NCBI GenBank assembly: GCA_947561395.2
Contig: OX387194.1
Span: 27,972,036-28,036,035 of the forward strand
Direction: 5' to 3'
Source of the DNA: Buxus sempervirens
Lineage: Eukaryota > Streptophyta > Magnoliopsida > Buxales > Buxaceae
Length of the DNA stretch: 64,000 bases
Position numbers and translations under genes: made by a program. Positions within the stretch are counted from its first letter, which is position 1; each line of letters opens with the position of its first letter. Positions 23,111-36,135 of the stretch are shown piece after piece. The notes under the pieces were generated by a model that was not told the DNA's origin, searched no databases, and was given only the letters and a program-made list of their open reading frames with translations.

Positions 23111-25752
23111 TGTAAAACCCCAAAATTTCCTACGTGATTATTGTTTATTGGAATTAATAAGTCTATATAGGTGAAATTTTCAGAGATCTGTAAAGCAGGG
23201 GTATATTGGGGATTCGAGGCATTAGGCGTGGAAGTGAGGTAAATTAAGGTTAGTAATGTGCTGATTATAATTAGAATTATTATTCTGTTTGAATCCAGTC
23301 GTTATAAATAAAATATTTATATATGTGGTGATTAGGTGGAGAATAAATTCAATAGATCAAACGGCTGGGAGGGTGCTCATGTAGGGAGACGTGTAGGTGA
23401 GCATGCAACGAATCAAGAGTTGGGTAGGGTAAGTATAAATACTCAGCGTATAATTGAGCGTAGTTTCTTTTGTTTGCACTTTGAATCCGAGGGAAGATTG
23501 TGGGTGGGTTTTCTAGGGCTTTGGGGAGAAGAGCAGACGTCTAGTGTTCTCGTCGATCAGAGAGTGATCAAAAACCATCTTGCGATCGGAGAAGGAACTG
23601 GGCGGAACATCGATATCGGAGCTTTCGGTTCTAGGAGTTGCAGTGCAGGGATTTGAGCGTATAACAAGTGAGTAGCATCGTTTTGATAGGTTTTTGATTT
23701 TGATCTTTAAGTTGGTCGTGAAGCATGGTTTCCTGAAAAACATAGTCTTCGAACGTGGATTTTTGTGTGAGTTTAGAGTTATGATATAAAGTTTGTTTAG
23801 AATAAATTCGAATCATGTTTAAACGTATTTTGGGGGTGATAGAAGCATAGAAAAGTTGTTACAGAGGTCTAAAACTTGGTCAGTCATGGAGTTTTTGAGT
23901 TAACAGAGAGTCGAAAATCGTAAGTTGGATCTGCCGAGTTGCCGCCAACCTATCTTACCTCAACGGCAACTCAGCGGGAGTAAAAGGTTGGTTTCGCCGA
24001 GTTGGCGCCAACCTGGCGCCAAGGGTCTGGGGTCAGCGCAAGCTGTGTTTTAGGTATACGCCAAGTTGGTGCCGACCTGGCGCCTACTGACTTGAAGTCA
24101 GCGCACCCACCAAATTCCTAGGTGATGTGCAACTGACTATTTCTAGCCTTTTTCCTTCAACCCAATGGCCCAAACGCCTATCTAGAAGTTAGATTAAGAT
24201 GCTGGAAACATTATAAAGTGGTCAAAACCTCTTGAGATTATTCAGTCAAATTTTAGTAAGATTTATGAGTTCTAAAGGTTAGGTTTGAAGGGTTGTTTTG
24301 GTAATTATTTATTGTCTTGATACCATGAGTTGGGTTTTCTGTTTTATCCATGTTTTATTGTTATTTTCCAGATTATGATGTTGTTTTACTGGAGTTTTAT
24401 CGAATTATATGTGCTGGGCAGAATTTACAAAAGAGGTTTTCATGAGTTGTTTGTTTACACCGATTGTTTTGAATATTGACCTTGGGTTTGAATATGCATG
24501 TGGAGTTCCAGGGAGGATTGTTTTGGTCCTGAGTGACTCATGATAATCAGCAATTGTATTAGATTGATATTATGTTTTATGTTGGATTTGTATGCTATCT
24601 TCTCGGTTAAGTTTAAAATGCTGTTTTGAGATTACAACTGGTTTAGCTTGTCCTGGATCTAGAGTCTAAGCTTAGTAATGTGGTGTATTTGCTTTATTGG
24701 TGTAATGGCATGGCCATGGAGTGTTGCCATGACCGGTGTAGAGCAGCCGGATACCCTGAGTAGGCCTGGTTGTCAATGCTGATACCCGGAGTAGGCCGGC
24801 ATTGGATGACGAAACCCTGAGTAGATCGTCATTTCAAAGTGTCTAAAACCCTGAGTAGGTCGGAACTGTGTACATGGAGGTGTGGATGTCATTCTGGCAT
24901 GTTGATTAACCAATCTAAGCAACTACATGACATTGACCACTGTTGAGATTTGTTTATTTGGCACAATATGTTTTATTTGCTGGTTTATTGGTATTTGTAG
25001 TTACTGAATGTGGTTTATCAGTTATTTGGTATTGGTATTTCTTCAGGCGGTGTAGAGTAGCATCGTGACCCTGTGTGGTTCGGTGTTGTCAATGCCGATA
25101 CCCGGAGTAGGCCGACATTGGGTAACGAAACTATGAGTAGGTCATCATTTCAATATCCGAAACCCTGAGTATGCCGGATATACATTTGGAGTCGTGGACA
25201 TGGTTATGAGAAGACTTTGTTTTATGTTACATTGGTATATCTGGAAGTATATCTTGAGATATAAAATTATGATTATTCGCTATGTTGTTGTCAGTTAATC
25301 ATTATTTTGTCGCTATCTTCGGGATTTGAGACAGATGTTATTGCTTGATTTACATGATGGTTTTCTGCACTGATATAAATTGGATTGTTGAAGTTTAGTC
25401 GGATTATTCGGACTATGCGTGTTTATCATCATTGTATATGGTTTATAACCGTGGCATGTTTTGGAACTGAACTAAATGTATTTATGCATGCATGTGCTAC
25501 TCATTGGGATATTCGTATCTCATTCCGTATTGTTTTTTTTTTTTTTTTCAATGGCTCTTGGAGAGGACGATTCCTACGGGTAGTTGATGGTCATGTGAGT
25601 TTATTTCAATTGGGATTATTTTAGTGCACTCTGTTATATAGTTATTGTTATATTCATGTTTTTCCTTCACTCTGATATTGCGATCCTGTGTTACATATTA
25701 ACCTCTGGAGATGAATTATGGTTTTTCTACATAACTCAGATTTGGGGCGTTA
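23111..25752 (+). mobile_element. Long solo LTR, gypsy-like, nested in another LTR
   Basis: Starts TGTAAAACCCC and ends GGGGCGTTATA, so the ends are imperfect inverted repeats. The flanks carry ATACC on both sides (23106-23110 and 25753-25757). Length is 2642 bp with no gene-like frame. It contains seven ACCCTGAGTAGG-type motifs in two groups (24745-24865 and 25065-25185), several of them forming hairpin loops. Solo LTR status is inferred from the ends, the 5-bp duplication and the lack of an internal region. Confidence 0.75.
24774..25181 (+). repeat. Array of hairpins with a conserved ACCC(T/G)GAGTAGG loop
   Basis: Units at 24774-24804, 24806-24832, 25090-25119 and 25153-25181 keep nearly the same loop, but their stems differ: CAATGC/GCATTG, ATGACGA/TCGTCAT, CAATGCCG/CGACATTG and ATATCCG/CGGATAT. 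Three further loop copies (24749, 24845, 25127) have weak stems. The array lies in two blocks about 310 bp apart. Confidence 0.7.
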
Positions 25753-25835
25753 TAATACCAAACCAAGATACATGGTAGTTAATCCAATATAATCTGATGC
25801 CGAGATACAAGGCTAATAACCATGCCGAGATACAA
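25753..25835 (-). mobile_element. Gypsy-like LTR fragment, right piece
   Basis: Continuation of the 22271-23110 fragment after the nested insertion. It includes two copies of GCCGAGATACAAG. Confidence 0.55.
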
Positions 25836-26121
25836 GCCTTAAATTAAGATCTCTAGCCCTCTTATCTTGATTTTAAATTTAAATGGATGTTGTAGAGACG
25901 ACCTTATGGTCTAATCTCTTTCAGATTTATGATTCCATATTAAATTGGTGATCAAATTTGGTTTAGACTCTCCTTTCCAAAGTGATCTAAGTAAATTGTG
26001 ATCCTATATATTTTCAAGTTTCATTAATTTCATTTTGTGGTTTTGAGATTGGATTTATAAAGATCAATTGCTTAGATTTAATATACTTTGGCTTATTTCA
26101 AATTTTTTAGGAAATCTGGAT
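25836..26121. repeat. Paralogous target segment, part 1
   Basis: Matches about 44036-44325 (TTAAATTAAGATCTCTAGCC and following). The match resumes at 39611-39660 and again at 42115-42215, so two elements were inserted into this copy of a roughly 430-bp repeat. Confidence 0.8.
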
Positions 26122-26782
26122 TGTTGTGAGAGATGTAACAAATCTGAAATTTCAGATTAATTCTAACAGGTAGCGGAATGATTCTTTTCCCTAAAATCAA
26201 TCCAATAAAGCACAAAACAAACAATACTAAATGACAAAACACAAGCAATTTTTACGTGGAAAGCCTCCCCAATGTGGAGAGTATATACCATGGGACCAAC
26301 AAAAACTTCCACTATCAATAAATATTGGATATACAATGTCTTCTCTAGTCACAACTAGAGGTTACAACCAATATCATTAAGACAAACTATCTTGGCAAAA
26401 TAAGATGAGAGAAAGTTGAGAAAAATCTCACAAATCATGAATCCCATTTTTGCAAATTCGCAGGGCTCTAGAGGACTCCAAACGTGATTTCCACTGTTCA
26501 GATTGAAGATCCTTCAATTGGGAATGTTCCCTCCAAGTTTCAGCTAGATCTAATGGTGAACGAGACGGGAACGGATCTTTTACTGCAACCGGTATGAAGC
26601 AAAATGAGCATAAAACTGTTTTCTTTTTTCTCTCTATTTTTCAGCCACCACACCTTCTTTCTCTCTTTGAATTTCTTGTGCATAATCTCACGTAAGGGTT
26701 TCCAAAAAAACCCTCAATAAAAGTTTCCCAAATGAAAAGGAAATTTATGTGGGCCATCTTCCAATAGGAGGGAAACCGAATA
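26122..26782 (-). repeat. 3' LTR of the nested copia element
   Basis: Starts TGTTGTGAGAGATGTAAC in plus orientation and ends GGGAAACCGAATA. It aligns along its length with 38943-39610. Confidence 0.9.
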
Positions 26783-27753
26783 AATCTCCCCCTTTCTGAC
26801 TATGAGGGGGATACGCTATTGCGGTGATCAAACAACAAGCTTCAAGCTTCTTCTTTACTAAAGTCTTTGTTAGCATATCAGAGCCATTATCATCTGTGTG
26901 AACCTTTCCAAGTTCTAACAACTTGTCATTAAGGATTTCTTTTATCCAGTGGTATCTCACATCGATGTGCTTTGATCTTGAATGAAAAGTAGAGTTTTTG
27001 ACAAGATGAATAGCACTTTGATTATCACAAAACAACAAGTATTGCTGCTATTTGAAACCAAACTTCTATTGTTGCAATAAATTCTGCCTCTGTTGTAGAA
27101 AGTACAATATATATTTGCAATCTCGATTGCTAGGAAACAGCCCCGCCTAAAATGGTTATCAAATAACTAGAAGTAGACTTGCGAGTATCCACATCTCCTA
27201 CCATATCTGCATCTGTATAGCTAACTAACTTTGGTTTGCTACTACCAAAGCTACGTCCCAACCTGGAAGTACCTCGAAGATATCTTATAATCCACTTCAT
27301 TGCATTCCAATGCTCTCTTCCTGGATTTGAAAGGAATCTACTAACTACATCAACTGCATGGGTGTCCGGCCTCGTGCAAACCATTACATACATCAAACTT
27401 CCTACTGTTGAGGCATATGGAACCCTTTCCATATCTTCCTTCTCTTTATATAGTAGAAAGGCTTTGCTTGGTACTCAACTTAAAATGAGTAGCAAGAGGA
27501 GAGCTAACCACTTTAGCTTTGTTCATGTTGAACCTTTCAAGTACTTTATCAATATATCGCTTTTGTGACATATAAAGCATCCTCTTTTTCCTCTCTCGGT
27601 AAATTCGAATACCAAGAATTTGCCTTGCTGGCCCCATGTCTTTCATTGCAAAGTACTAACTTAGTTGCTTTTTTAATTTGTCAATTCTTGAAGGATTCTT
27701 ACCAACAATCAACATATCATCAATATAGAGCAATTAAATGATAAAATCATCTT

Positions 27754-30384
27754 TAATAGAAAATGTTTGGGAAGTAAAATTATGCTCAAGATAGACATGG
27801 CTAAGGCTTTTGATAGAATGGAGTGGGACTTTATTATTGAGGTTTGAAAGAGATTTGGATTTTCTGATTTTTGGTGTAATATTATTCAAAGATGTCTTGA
27901 GAATTTCTGGTTCAGTGTTCTTTTAAATGGTGTTCCTTGTGGGTTTTTCAAATCCTCCAGAGGCCTTCGTCAAGGGGATCCTCTATCCCCTTTGTTATTC
28001 ATCATTGCTGAAGAGGTGCTGAGCAGAGGTCTCAAATTATTGCTTCATGAGGGTTCTTTGGGTCATTATCATATAGGAAGGAATTCTGTTAGAGTAGAGT
28101 TTCTCATTTATGATTTGCTGATGATGTTCTTATTTTTACTAATGGTAGAAAATCCTCCATGCTTAATTTGCTAAATTTTCTCAGATCATATGAAAATTCG
28201 TCTAGGCAGCATATCAATGTTGAAAAAAGTTGTTTAATTGCTTCATAAAAATTTTCAGCTTCAAGACTTGACATGCTTTTTGCTATCTCTGGATTCAGAA
28301 AATCTTCTCTTCTGATCAAATATCTGGGTGTTCCGCTCTTTCATGGTAGAGCTAATTTGTGTATGTTTTCTGAGTTGCTTGAGAAGATCCAAAGGCGTAT
28401 TAGTGGTTGGAAAGCTAAGCTTTTATCTCATGGAGGTAAAATTACTCTCATTCAAAGTGTGCTTTCAAGTATTCCAATTCACTCCTTGACTACTATTCCT
28501 TTCCCAAAAGCAGTTCTTAGAAGAATTGAAACTATCTTTGCGAATTTTTTTGGGGTGAAAGCTCTGAACATGGCTCGAAAAAGCATTGGTTGAGCTGGGA
28601 TAAAATAGCAAAACCAAAGGAAGAGGGTGGTTTGGGAATTAAATATGTTATTGATGTTATGGTTAGTCTCCAAATAAAAATGGGATGGAGGGCTTTTCAT
28701 GGGGAAAGCTTATGGTCTCATTACATGTGTTCCAAATTTTTCCTCTCTGGGAACTATCATAACATTCATGATAAAAGTGAAAGTTCAAAATTTTGGAAAG
28801 TCATCTTAAGAATTAAAGACATTGTTGTTGCCAATACGGCTTGGTCCTTAGAAGAAGGAAAAGTTAATTTTCTATTTGATCAATGGTCTCACCTTGGAAA
28901 AATTTCTGATCATGTTCAAGTGGAAACAATTTCAAATACTGATTTGCAAGTGGTGGATTTTATTAATGGAAATGGTTCATGGAACACCCAGCTACTCTCT
29001 CAAATTCTTCCTCAGAATATTGTGGATCAGATTGTTGATATTCAGTACAGGCCAACAAACTTAATGGATAAACCGTTATGGATGCCTTCTTCAGGTACTT
29101 TCTCTACTGCTTCAGCTTGGAATCCAATCAGAGGAAGAGGAAGTCCCTATATTTGGGCCAAGAACTTGTGGATTAGTTTCATCCCTTCTAAGATAAGCAT
29201 ATTTACTTGGAAGCTTCTGAGGGTAGCAGTGGCAACTGATGACCGTATTCAAGGTAGTGGTATAAATTTATACTCTCAATGTAATTGCTGCTTGCTTAAA
29301 AAAAGGGAATCCATGAATCACCTATTTTCCTTTGGAGACATAGCAAAATTGGTATGGGAATATTTTGCTGTTTTGTTCCTTTGTCAATTTCATCCTCTTC
29401 ATGATCTCATGACAAGAATTTCCTTTTGGTTTTCTCAATCAAGTTATTATGATCAATTGAGTACCATTTTCAAAGCTACTCCTCTTTTTATCTACTGGGA
29501 AATCTAGACAGCAAGGTGTAGGAGCAGGTATGAGGGGGAAAACATGTCTGCTAATCAGATTATTGCCAAGGTGCGGAGATGGATACAAAAGGTTTCTTTT
29601 TACACAAAACCAGCTAAAGCTTGTTGGGCAGATCAGGCTGCAATTCTACAGCATCTGAACATTTTCTCTCCTCCTATTCGTACTCTCAATCCTAAATTTA
29701 TTAGGTGGAAAAGACATTGGAATTACTCTTATATCTTGAATGTAGATGGTCCTGCTAAAGGGAATCCGGGGATGAGTGGAGGAGGTGGTGTAATTCGGAA
29801 TTCTTCTGGTCATTTTATTGTTGCTTTCTCTGCTTATTATGGTCACCATTCAAATATCATGGCAAAATTTTTGGCATTAGGGATGGTCTTCGTATGGCAG
29901 ACAGGTATGGTATTCAAGATCTTCATATTCAGTCAGATTCAAAGGTTATAGTGGATATCATTGCAAGTTTTGCTTCCATTCCTTGGAAGTTTCGTCTTTG
30001 GTGGAGAGAAATAAAATAAAGGCTTCAAGTTTTCAGTCGGGAAGTGCAGCATGTTTACAAGGAAGCCAATTCGGTTGCAAATTGTTTGGCCAATGAGAGT
30101 TGCAGCCATTTTACAAATCATGTGCATGACTATTATTCTAGATTATCTGATACTATTAAAAATTGTTTGTTCCAGGATAGAACAGGTTTATTTTCTATTA
30201 GATATTAGTGTTGGTATTGTTGATTTGGTTTGGGGTAAGGTCTTATGTCCCCCCCCCCCCCCAGAATAGTTGTAATTTCAATGACAGTTTTAATCTACTG
30301 GTCAGGGTCTGCATCAACCCTCCTTCCTCCGTTGGAGTGCCATTAAGGTTATTCATGCCTTAGTGGGTTTTCTTCAAAAAAAAA
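27754..30384 (+). mobile_element. 5'-truncated L1-type LINE
   Basis: Inserted in the copia RT with an 18-bp target duplication AAATGATAAAATCATCTT (27736-27753 and 30385-30402), ending in an A-tail. It begins inside the RT domain: DMAKAFDRMEWDF (27797-), GLRQGDPLSPLLFI (27961-) and FADDVLIF (near 28112). Then follow YLGVPLFHGR (28321-), a zf-RVT region with KNLWISFIPSKISIFTWKLL (29161-), and RNase H with NVDGPAKGNPGMSGGGGVIR (29740-) continuing to about 30210. Stops occur for example just before FADD and at a Trp position near 29507, with a frameshift near 28560, so it is dead. A C-tract at 30248-30262 lies in its 3' UTR. Confidence 0.9.
28590..29507 (+). pseudogene. LINE frame: RT C-terminus and zf-RVT domain
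   Basis: Longest open part of the LINE (305 codons): WDKIAKPKEEGGLGIKYV opens the domain downstream of RT, SLWSHYMCSKFF and FWKVILRIKDIV follow, and the zf-RVT Cys/His cluster (CNCCLLKKRESMNHLF) lies near 29280. It belongs to the LINE at 27754-30384 and is not a host gene. A frameshift separates it from the RT part, and a stop separates it from the RNase H part. Confidence 0.85.
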
Positions 30385-32483
30385 AAATGATAAAATCATC
30401 TTCAGAAAATTTTTGTACAAAAACACAATGGTCAAAAGTAGTCTTCCTTTAACCTTGCTCCCCCTTAACTGATTCAAACTTCTTATACCACTATCTCGGT
30501 GCCTGCTTTAAGCCATAAAGTCTTTTCTTCAATTTATACACGTAATCCTCTTTTCTTTTCACTCTGAAACCCTCTAGCTAATTAATATAGATCTCCTCTT
30601 CCAAGTCACCATAAAGGAAGGCTATTTTTACATCCATCTGCTCAATTTTCAAATCAAAACTAATAGCTAAACCAAGAATAACTCAAATGGATGACATCTT
30701 CATGACTGGAGAAAATATTTCATCAAAATCAATGCCCTTTCTTTGACTGAACCTCTTAACAACAATGCTAGCTTTGTATCGTGGTTTTGAAGTGTGTACT
30801 TCCTGTTTCACCCTGTAGATCCACCTGTTCTTCAAAGCTCTTTTTCCCTTAGGCAACTTTACAAGCTCAAAAGTTTGATTATCATGCAATGATTGCATTT
30901 CATCTTGCATAGCTTCAACCCACTCAGACTTATGTTCACTTTATATAGTTTCTGCATAACACTCAGGCTCTCCCCCATCAGTTAGTAACACGTATTCATC
31001 TGTAGAATACCGAGTAGAAGGATGCCAATCTTTGATAGACCTCCTAAGTGGAACATCTGGTGGTATCTCTGGTGCTAGCAACTGATTAGGAGTTTCATCA
31101 TTTGTCTTTGATTGTAAGGAAGCATCTGCATTACCTGAACCCTACTGGTCATCCAAAATATTATGATCAACCTGTGCCTACATATTTGTCATAGGGACTG
31201 GGTCCAAATCAACCAAACCATCACTATACTGAGGCACCTCTTTCTCTAATTTCTCAATATTTTCTATAGTCTGAGCTTCCATAAATACAACATCTCTGCT
31301 TCTTACTAGCTTCTTTTGAACTGCATCATACAACCTGTAGCTAAGCTCATCTTGTCCATAGCCAAGAAAGATGCATTGTCATGTCTTCACATCAAGCCTA
31401 GACCTTTCATCTTTGGGGATATGTACAAATGCTTTACACCCAAAGACACACAAGTGATCATAAGAAACATCCTTACCACTCCAAACCTTGTCTGGTATAT
31501 CAAACTAAAGAGGAATACATGGCGTGAGATTAAGAACATGTACAACTGTATTCAATGCCTCATCCCAAAAGGATTTTGGCAATTGTGCCTGTGAAAGTAA
31601 GCATCTTATTCTCTCAACCAATGTCCTATTCATCCTCTCAGCTAGACCATTCAACTGAAGAGTCTTTGAAGGTGTCTTTTCATGCCAAATACCATGCTGT
31701 CTGCAATAATCATCAAAAGGACTTAAGTACTCACCTCCCTTATTTGTTCTGATGTACCTTAACTTCTTCTTAGTTTGTTTTTCAACTAAAGCCTAAAACT
31801 GTTTGAACAAGTCCAACACTTGATCTTTTCTTTTCAAGGTATAAACCCACAACTTTCTTGAATTATCATCTATGAAGGCTACAAAGTAAAGAGAGCCACC
31901 AAGTGTGCTTGTCTTCATAGGTCCACATACATCTGAATGTAGTAGATCACATATATATCTGACTTCCTTGAAGGAGAGGAGCTCTTGAATGAAACTCTAT
32001 TTTGCTTTCCTGTCAAACAATGAGTACACTTTTCCAAAGTTACATTCTTCATCCCAAACAGAAGATTCTTTCTAGCTAGTATTGCCATGCCTTTCTCACT
32101 CATATGGGCAAGCCTATTATGCTACAACTCAATTGTAGACTCATCCTCCATTGCATTAACAATTCCTTTGGAGAGCTTTGCCTGCAATATATACAAAGTA
32201 GAAAACTTCTTGCCTCAAGCAATAATCATATCACCTCTATTAAGCTTCCATTGGCCATCATTGAAAGTGTTGCAATACCCTTCATCATTAAGTTTTCTTG
32301 CAGAAATCAAGTTCAAGCGGATGTTAGGAATATGCTTTACATCTCTAAGAGTCAACCTCGTGCCATTATTCATCTCTAGGTACACATCTCTAATGCCAAT
32401 GATCTTAGCCAAGCCATCATTGCCCATCTTTACTATCCCAAAGTCCCTAGCTATATAAGAAGTAAAAAAAATCCTGTCGATGT

Positions 32484-35400
32484 TGTGTGTATGGCCGCAC
32501 GCAAGGCCAACGTGTCGTGTGCGTGCCTCGGGAGATTTCGGGAGTCGCCACTGCCTGATGGGGTGCAGACAGACACCTGGGTTCCTAGATTTGCCTATTG
32601 ATCTGTGGTTCGAGATTCTGACTAAGTTCTTAGTTACGGTCCGGGGAAGTCCAAAAACACCCCTGGTCCGCCCCGTCAATCTGACAGGTCCCTTGGATTT
32701 TCCTGGTTCGAGTCAACTCAGTCTCATCCTAATCCTAGCCCAGCATGTATCAGATTAAGTCTAGTAGGGACCTTTGCAGGTATAAGTCCCTTTTATTCAT
32801 TTTTATCTTTTTAGCCATTTAAGTGAAGTGGTCAGATGTGGGCCCCATCGGTTGCCAAGTTGGGCTTTAAGTCAAGCCCATGGCCCATTAGGGTTATTGG
32901 GTAACCCTTTATTGGATTAGGTTATTTAATTTTTGAGATTAATTTAACATGCAAATTAAGTGGGTTTAAAACATTTAGGGCCCAATGGGCTTGGGGTGGC
33001 CCATGGGTAATTATCCGAATGGTCCAGGGCCCATTTATAAGAAACGGGCCTTGGTGTGGACCGGACTGTTAGTGGGCCCCATTGGAAGGCCCATTGAAAC
33101 TTTGATGGGTCCAGACAGACCCAAGTCCAAAATGGGCTTGGAATGATCCAAGAACCCAATGGGTTCAGCTTGTACCAAAACAGGTCAGATTGGGTCCAAC
33201 CGCGTCCATAAAAATGGATCTTTAAAGGTTAAAAGGGGCAAACCGCACTTGACTTGCGATTTGGGTCTGACCGTAGACCCAGTGCAATTTAGAGTTTGCG
33301 GTTTGACCCAGAATTCGAAAATGGCCAGAACCTGTTCATCGACTTCTTATTGCCATCCGCCGACTTCTGCGAGCTTCAGAACCTATTTACAGAAGCTCGA
33401 ATACCCACTTTTGAGCTCAAACACCCCATTTTCTTGGTGTGATTCACATGTTCCTTCAATCATTCAATAAACAAACATAACACCCTCAAAAACAGAAGCA
33501 ATTAACCCTATGAATAATGATGCAATGCTTCTAAATCAACAAGTGAGATAAGAGTTACTTTTGAATGAGAAATCAAACATGCTATGCGGTTTGAAAACCT
33601 TGTAAGTGATTTGAGGAATATATGATGACGAGTTAAATGGAAATCCCTACACTAAAGCATATGTAGACAAATTAAAACAACTTTTAAGCAATCCTGTTTA
33701 AACACTGCACATGTATGCATCACTTATTTTGTAGAAGAAAGAATAATGACTAAATGATCCTCATTTAACCCTAAACTCACCTTACATATATATTTCTTCA
33801 TGAGTGTGTGGGGCGGCAACCATGAATGAAAATGGCTAAAGGTGCATGTGTGTTGGATGTGTAAATGAAGAACAAGGCCTATTCATGCTAATGGCTAGAT
33901 AACCGTGAAAGATGATTCTTGCTCATGCAAAATAATATGAGAACATGGAAGGAGAAGACAACCCATGAAGTGAAATCACACACACAAGAAAACCATAAAT
34001 ACCCATAATTAAAGAAAGGTGGGAGGGATGAGAAATTTAAGGGTACAATAAGGATATAAACAAAGAGGACAAATCCCCTCTTATAAATAAGTTATCATGA
34101 AGATAAAGAATACTAAAGTGAGACTCTTTTCTTAACACAAATCCCCACTCTCTTGTCTCCTTTTCGTAGGGGAGATCATCTCTTTTACAAGAAGGGTCTC
34201 ATACCATATAAGAAAAAATCAAATGGTTAGAAAACATAAGAATATAGAGACCTTAAAGAAGGGAAACAATAAATCATTAAAAAAGATGTTATTTAATATA
34301 TGTGAAGCAAAAGACCACAAAGATCCTCACCTCTATATTACCTTTTGCTCTCAAGTTTGTAGTGGTCCCCTAGATGATGTTGACAGTAGCTTAAAGAGCT
34401 TCCCTTAGCTTCAAAGATAATCACTTTCCAGATTTCAAGAGTATGTTGAAGAAAGAAAGAGTGAAAGGGATGGTTCTAGGGGTAAAAAGGGAATCAAATA
34501 AGGTTAGAAGGTGGTAAATGGGATTGAAAGCTTTGCTGGTCGTAGGAGGGTATTGAGGGGGGAAGAAGAGAGGAAAATGAGACAGGTGAGAGAGATGGAG
34601 GAAGGAAAATGAGCCGCCCCCCTTAAAAATGGGCTAAAGAAGCGTATTTATACTCCATGACTAAAACTTAATTATTTTTCATAGCATCCCTATTTTTTAA
34701 AAATACTAATAATTGCTTTGCCAACGCATGGGACACCTATCCCCCATGAGCTCATAGGGGACACGTATTCCCCATGAGCAAAATTCAAATTTTTTATTAG
34801 TTTTTCATTTTCTTTTATTTTACATTTATTTAAATTGTTAGATATTGCTTGATTTTATAATATTTTAATAAAAGATTTTTGTTACTTACGTACATGTGTC
34901 TTTTGCTCCTTTTTTTATTTTCTTTTTTTATTTAAATTAAATACCTTAATTAGATTTTTAACAAAAATATTATTTTTTGAATCCAAGATTCTTTTCCTTT
35001 GCTGTTTTGCCACATGTGCAGATTTTCCGAAACTTTGACTGCTCATATCTTTTTCATCTAGAGTCTGATTTCAGCAAATTTAGTGACATTAAAATCAGCT
35101 CGAGATTCTCTATTCATTGGGCCAAAGCTTTGCAGCAAATTCGGACTTTTTGCATAAGCGCAAAATTGCTACCCCGGAGCCAATTTTGTTCATGTCTCTC
35201 TATCCAGGGCCCCGATTCCAACAAAATTGGTTGCATTGGAATCATGTCGAAATACTCTTTCTGTTGGTATAAAATTGAGTAGCTAATTCAGAGTTTTGCA
35301 GAAAGCTGATTTCTGCTATTTCCATATTTGACCAACCCATAACTTCTTTTTCCGGACTCCGATTTGAGCAAACTCAGTTGCGTTAGAATCATATCGAAGT

Positions 35401-35538
35401 CCTCTTTCCAATGGTATAAAGTTTGGTAGTCAACTTGCACCTGTTCAAAAAGTCAACTTTTTGACCCCTTCAGGTTTGACTTTTTCAATTAGGGTTTTAT
35501 TCTTTCATTCTTCAGGGTGAAAAAATGAGGTGCTGACA
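32484..35538 (+). mobile_element. Long solo LTR inside copia, family 1
   Basis: Starts TGTGTGTATGG and ends GAGGTGCTGACA, with a perfect 5-bp target duplication GATGT (32479-32483 and 35539-35543). Length 3055 bp, no gene. The first 300 bp and the tail match 39661-42114 (shared TACGGTCCGGGGAAGTCC and CATATCTTTTTCATCT blocks). Near the end (35035-35440) a roughly 140-bp block is present three times in degenerate form. The related element has it once. Confidence 0.8.
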
Positions 35539-36135
35539 GATGTGTATCATGAATGAAGGCACCATTATCAATTACCTAGCTGGTCTCATGACATGCAATA
35601 TTAATGACATCATCATTATAGACAATAAAAAAAATCTCTAGAAACAATGGTAGCAACTCTATCATCATCTTTGCTATTATCATTCTTTTTCTCCTTTCCT
35701 TTATCATTACTCTCTCTCTTCAATTGCCTGCAATATTTCCTGACATGTCCCTTCTTGCCACAATGATGACACTCAACATTAGCAAATCCATTGGACTTGC
35801 TCCTGCTTCTATCTCTATTTCTCGAACCCCTGCTTTTACTCCTCCCCCCTCTTTTCTGTAATCAAGACCTCTAACTGTGAAGAAGAAACCTGTGATTTTC
35901 TTCTCATCTCTTTGTTTAGTAGACTACTCTTAGCTAGGTCCATTATGATGACATCATCTAGAGCGAAATTAGATAATGAAGTTTTGAATGTCTCCCATGA
36001 GTCCGAAAATGTACCAAGTAACCACAAACCTTGTATCTCATCATCAAACTTGATACCCATTCTAGCCAACTGATTCATAATTCCTTGGAATGCATTCAAG
36101 TGATCTGTCAAAGGGGTTCCATCCTGGTACCTTAA

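Noticed and set aside
27236-27568. Plus-strand open frame opposite the copia RT
   Set aside because: Shadow of the minus-strand copia polyprotein.
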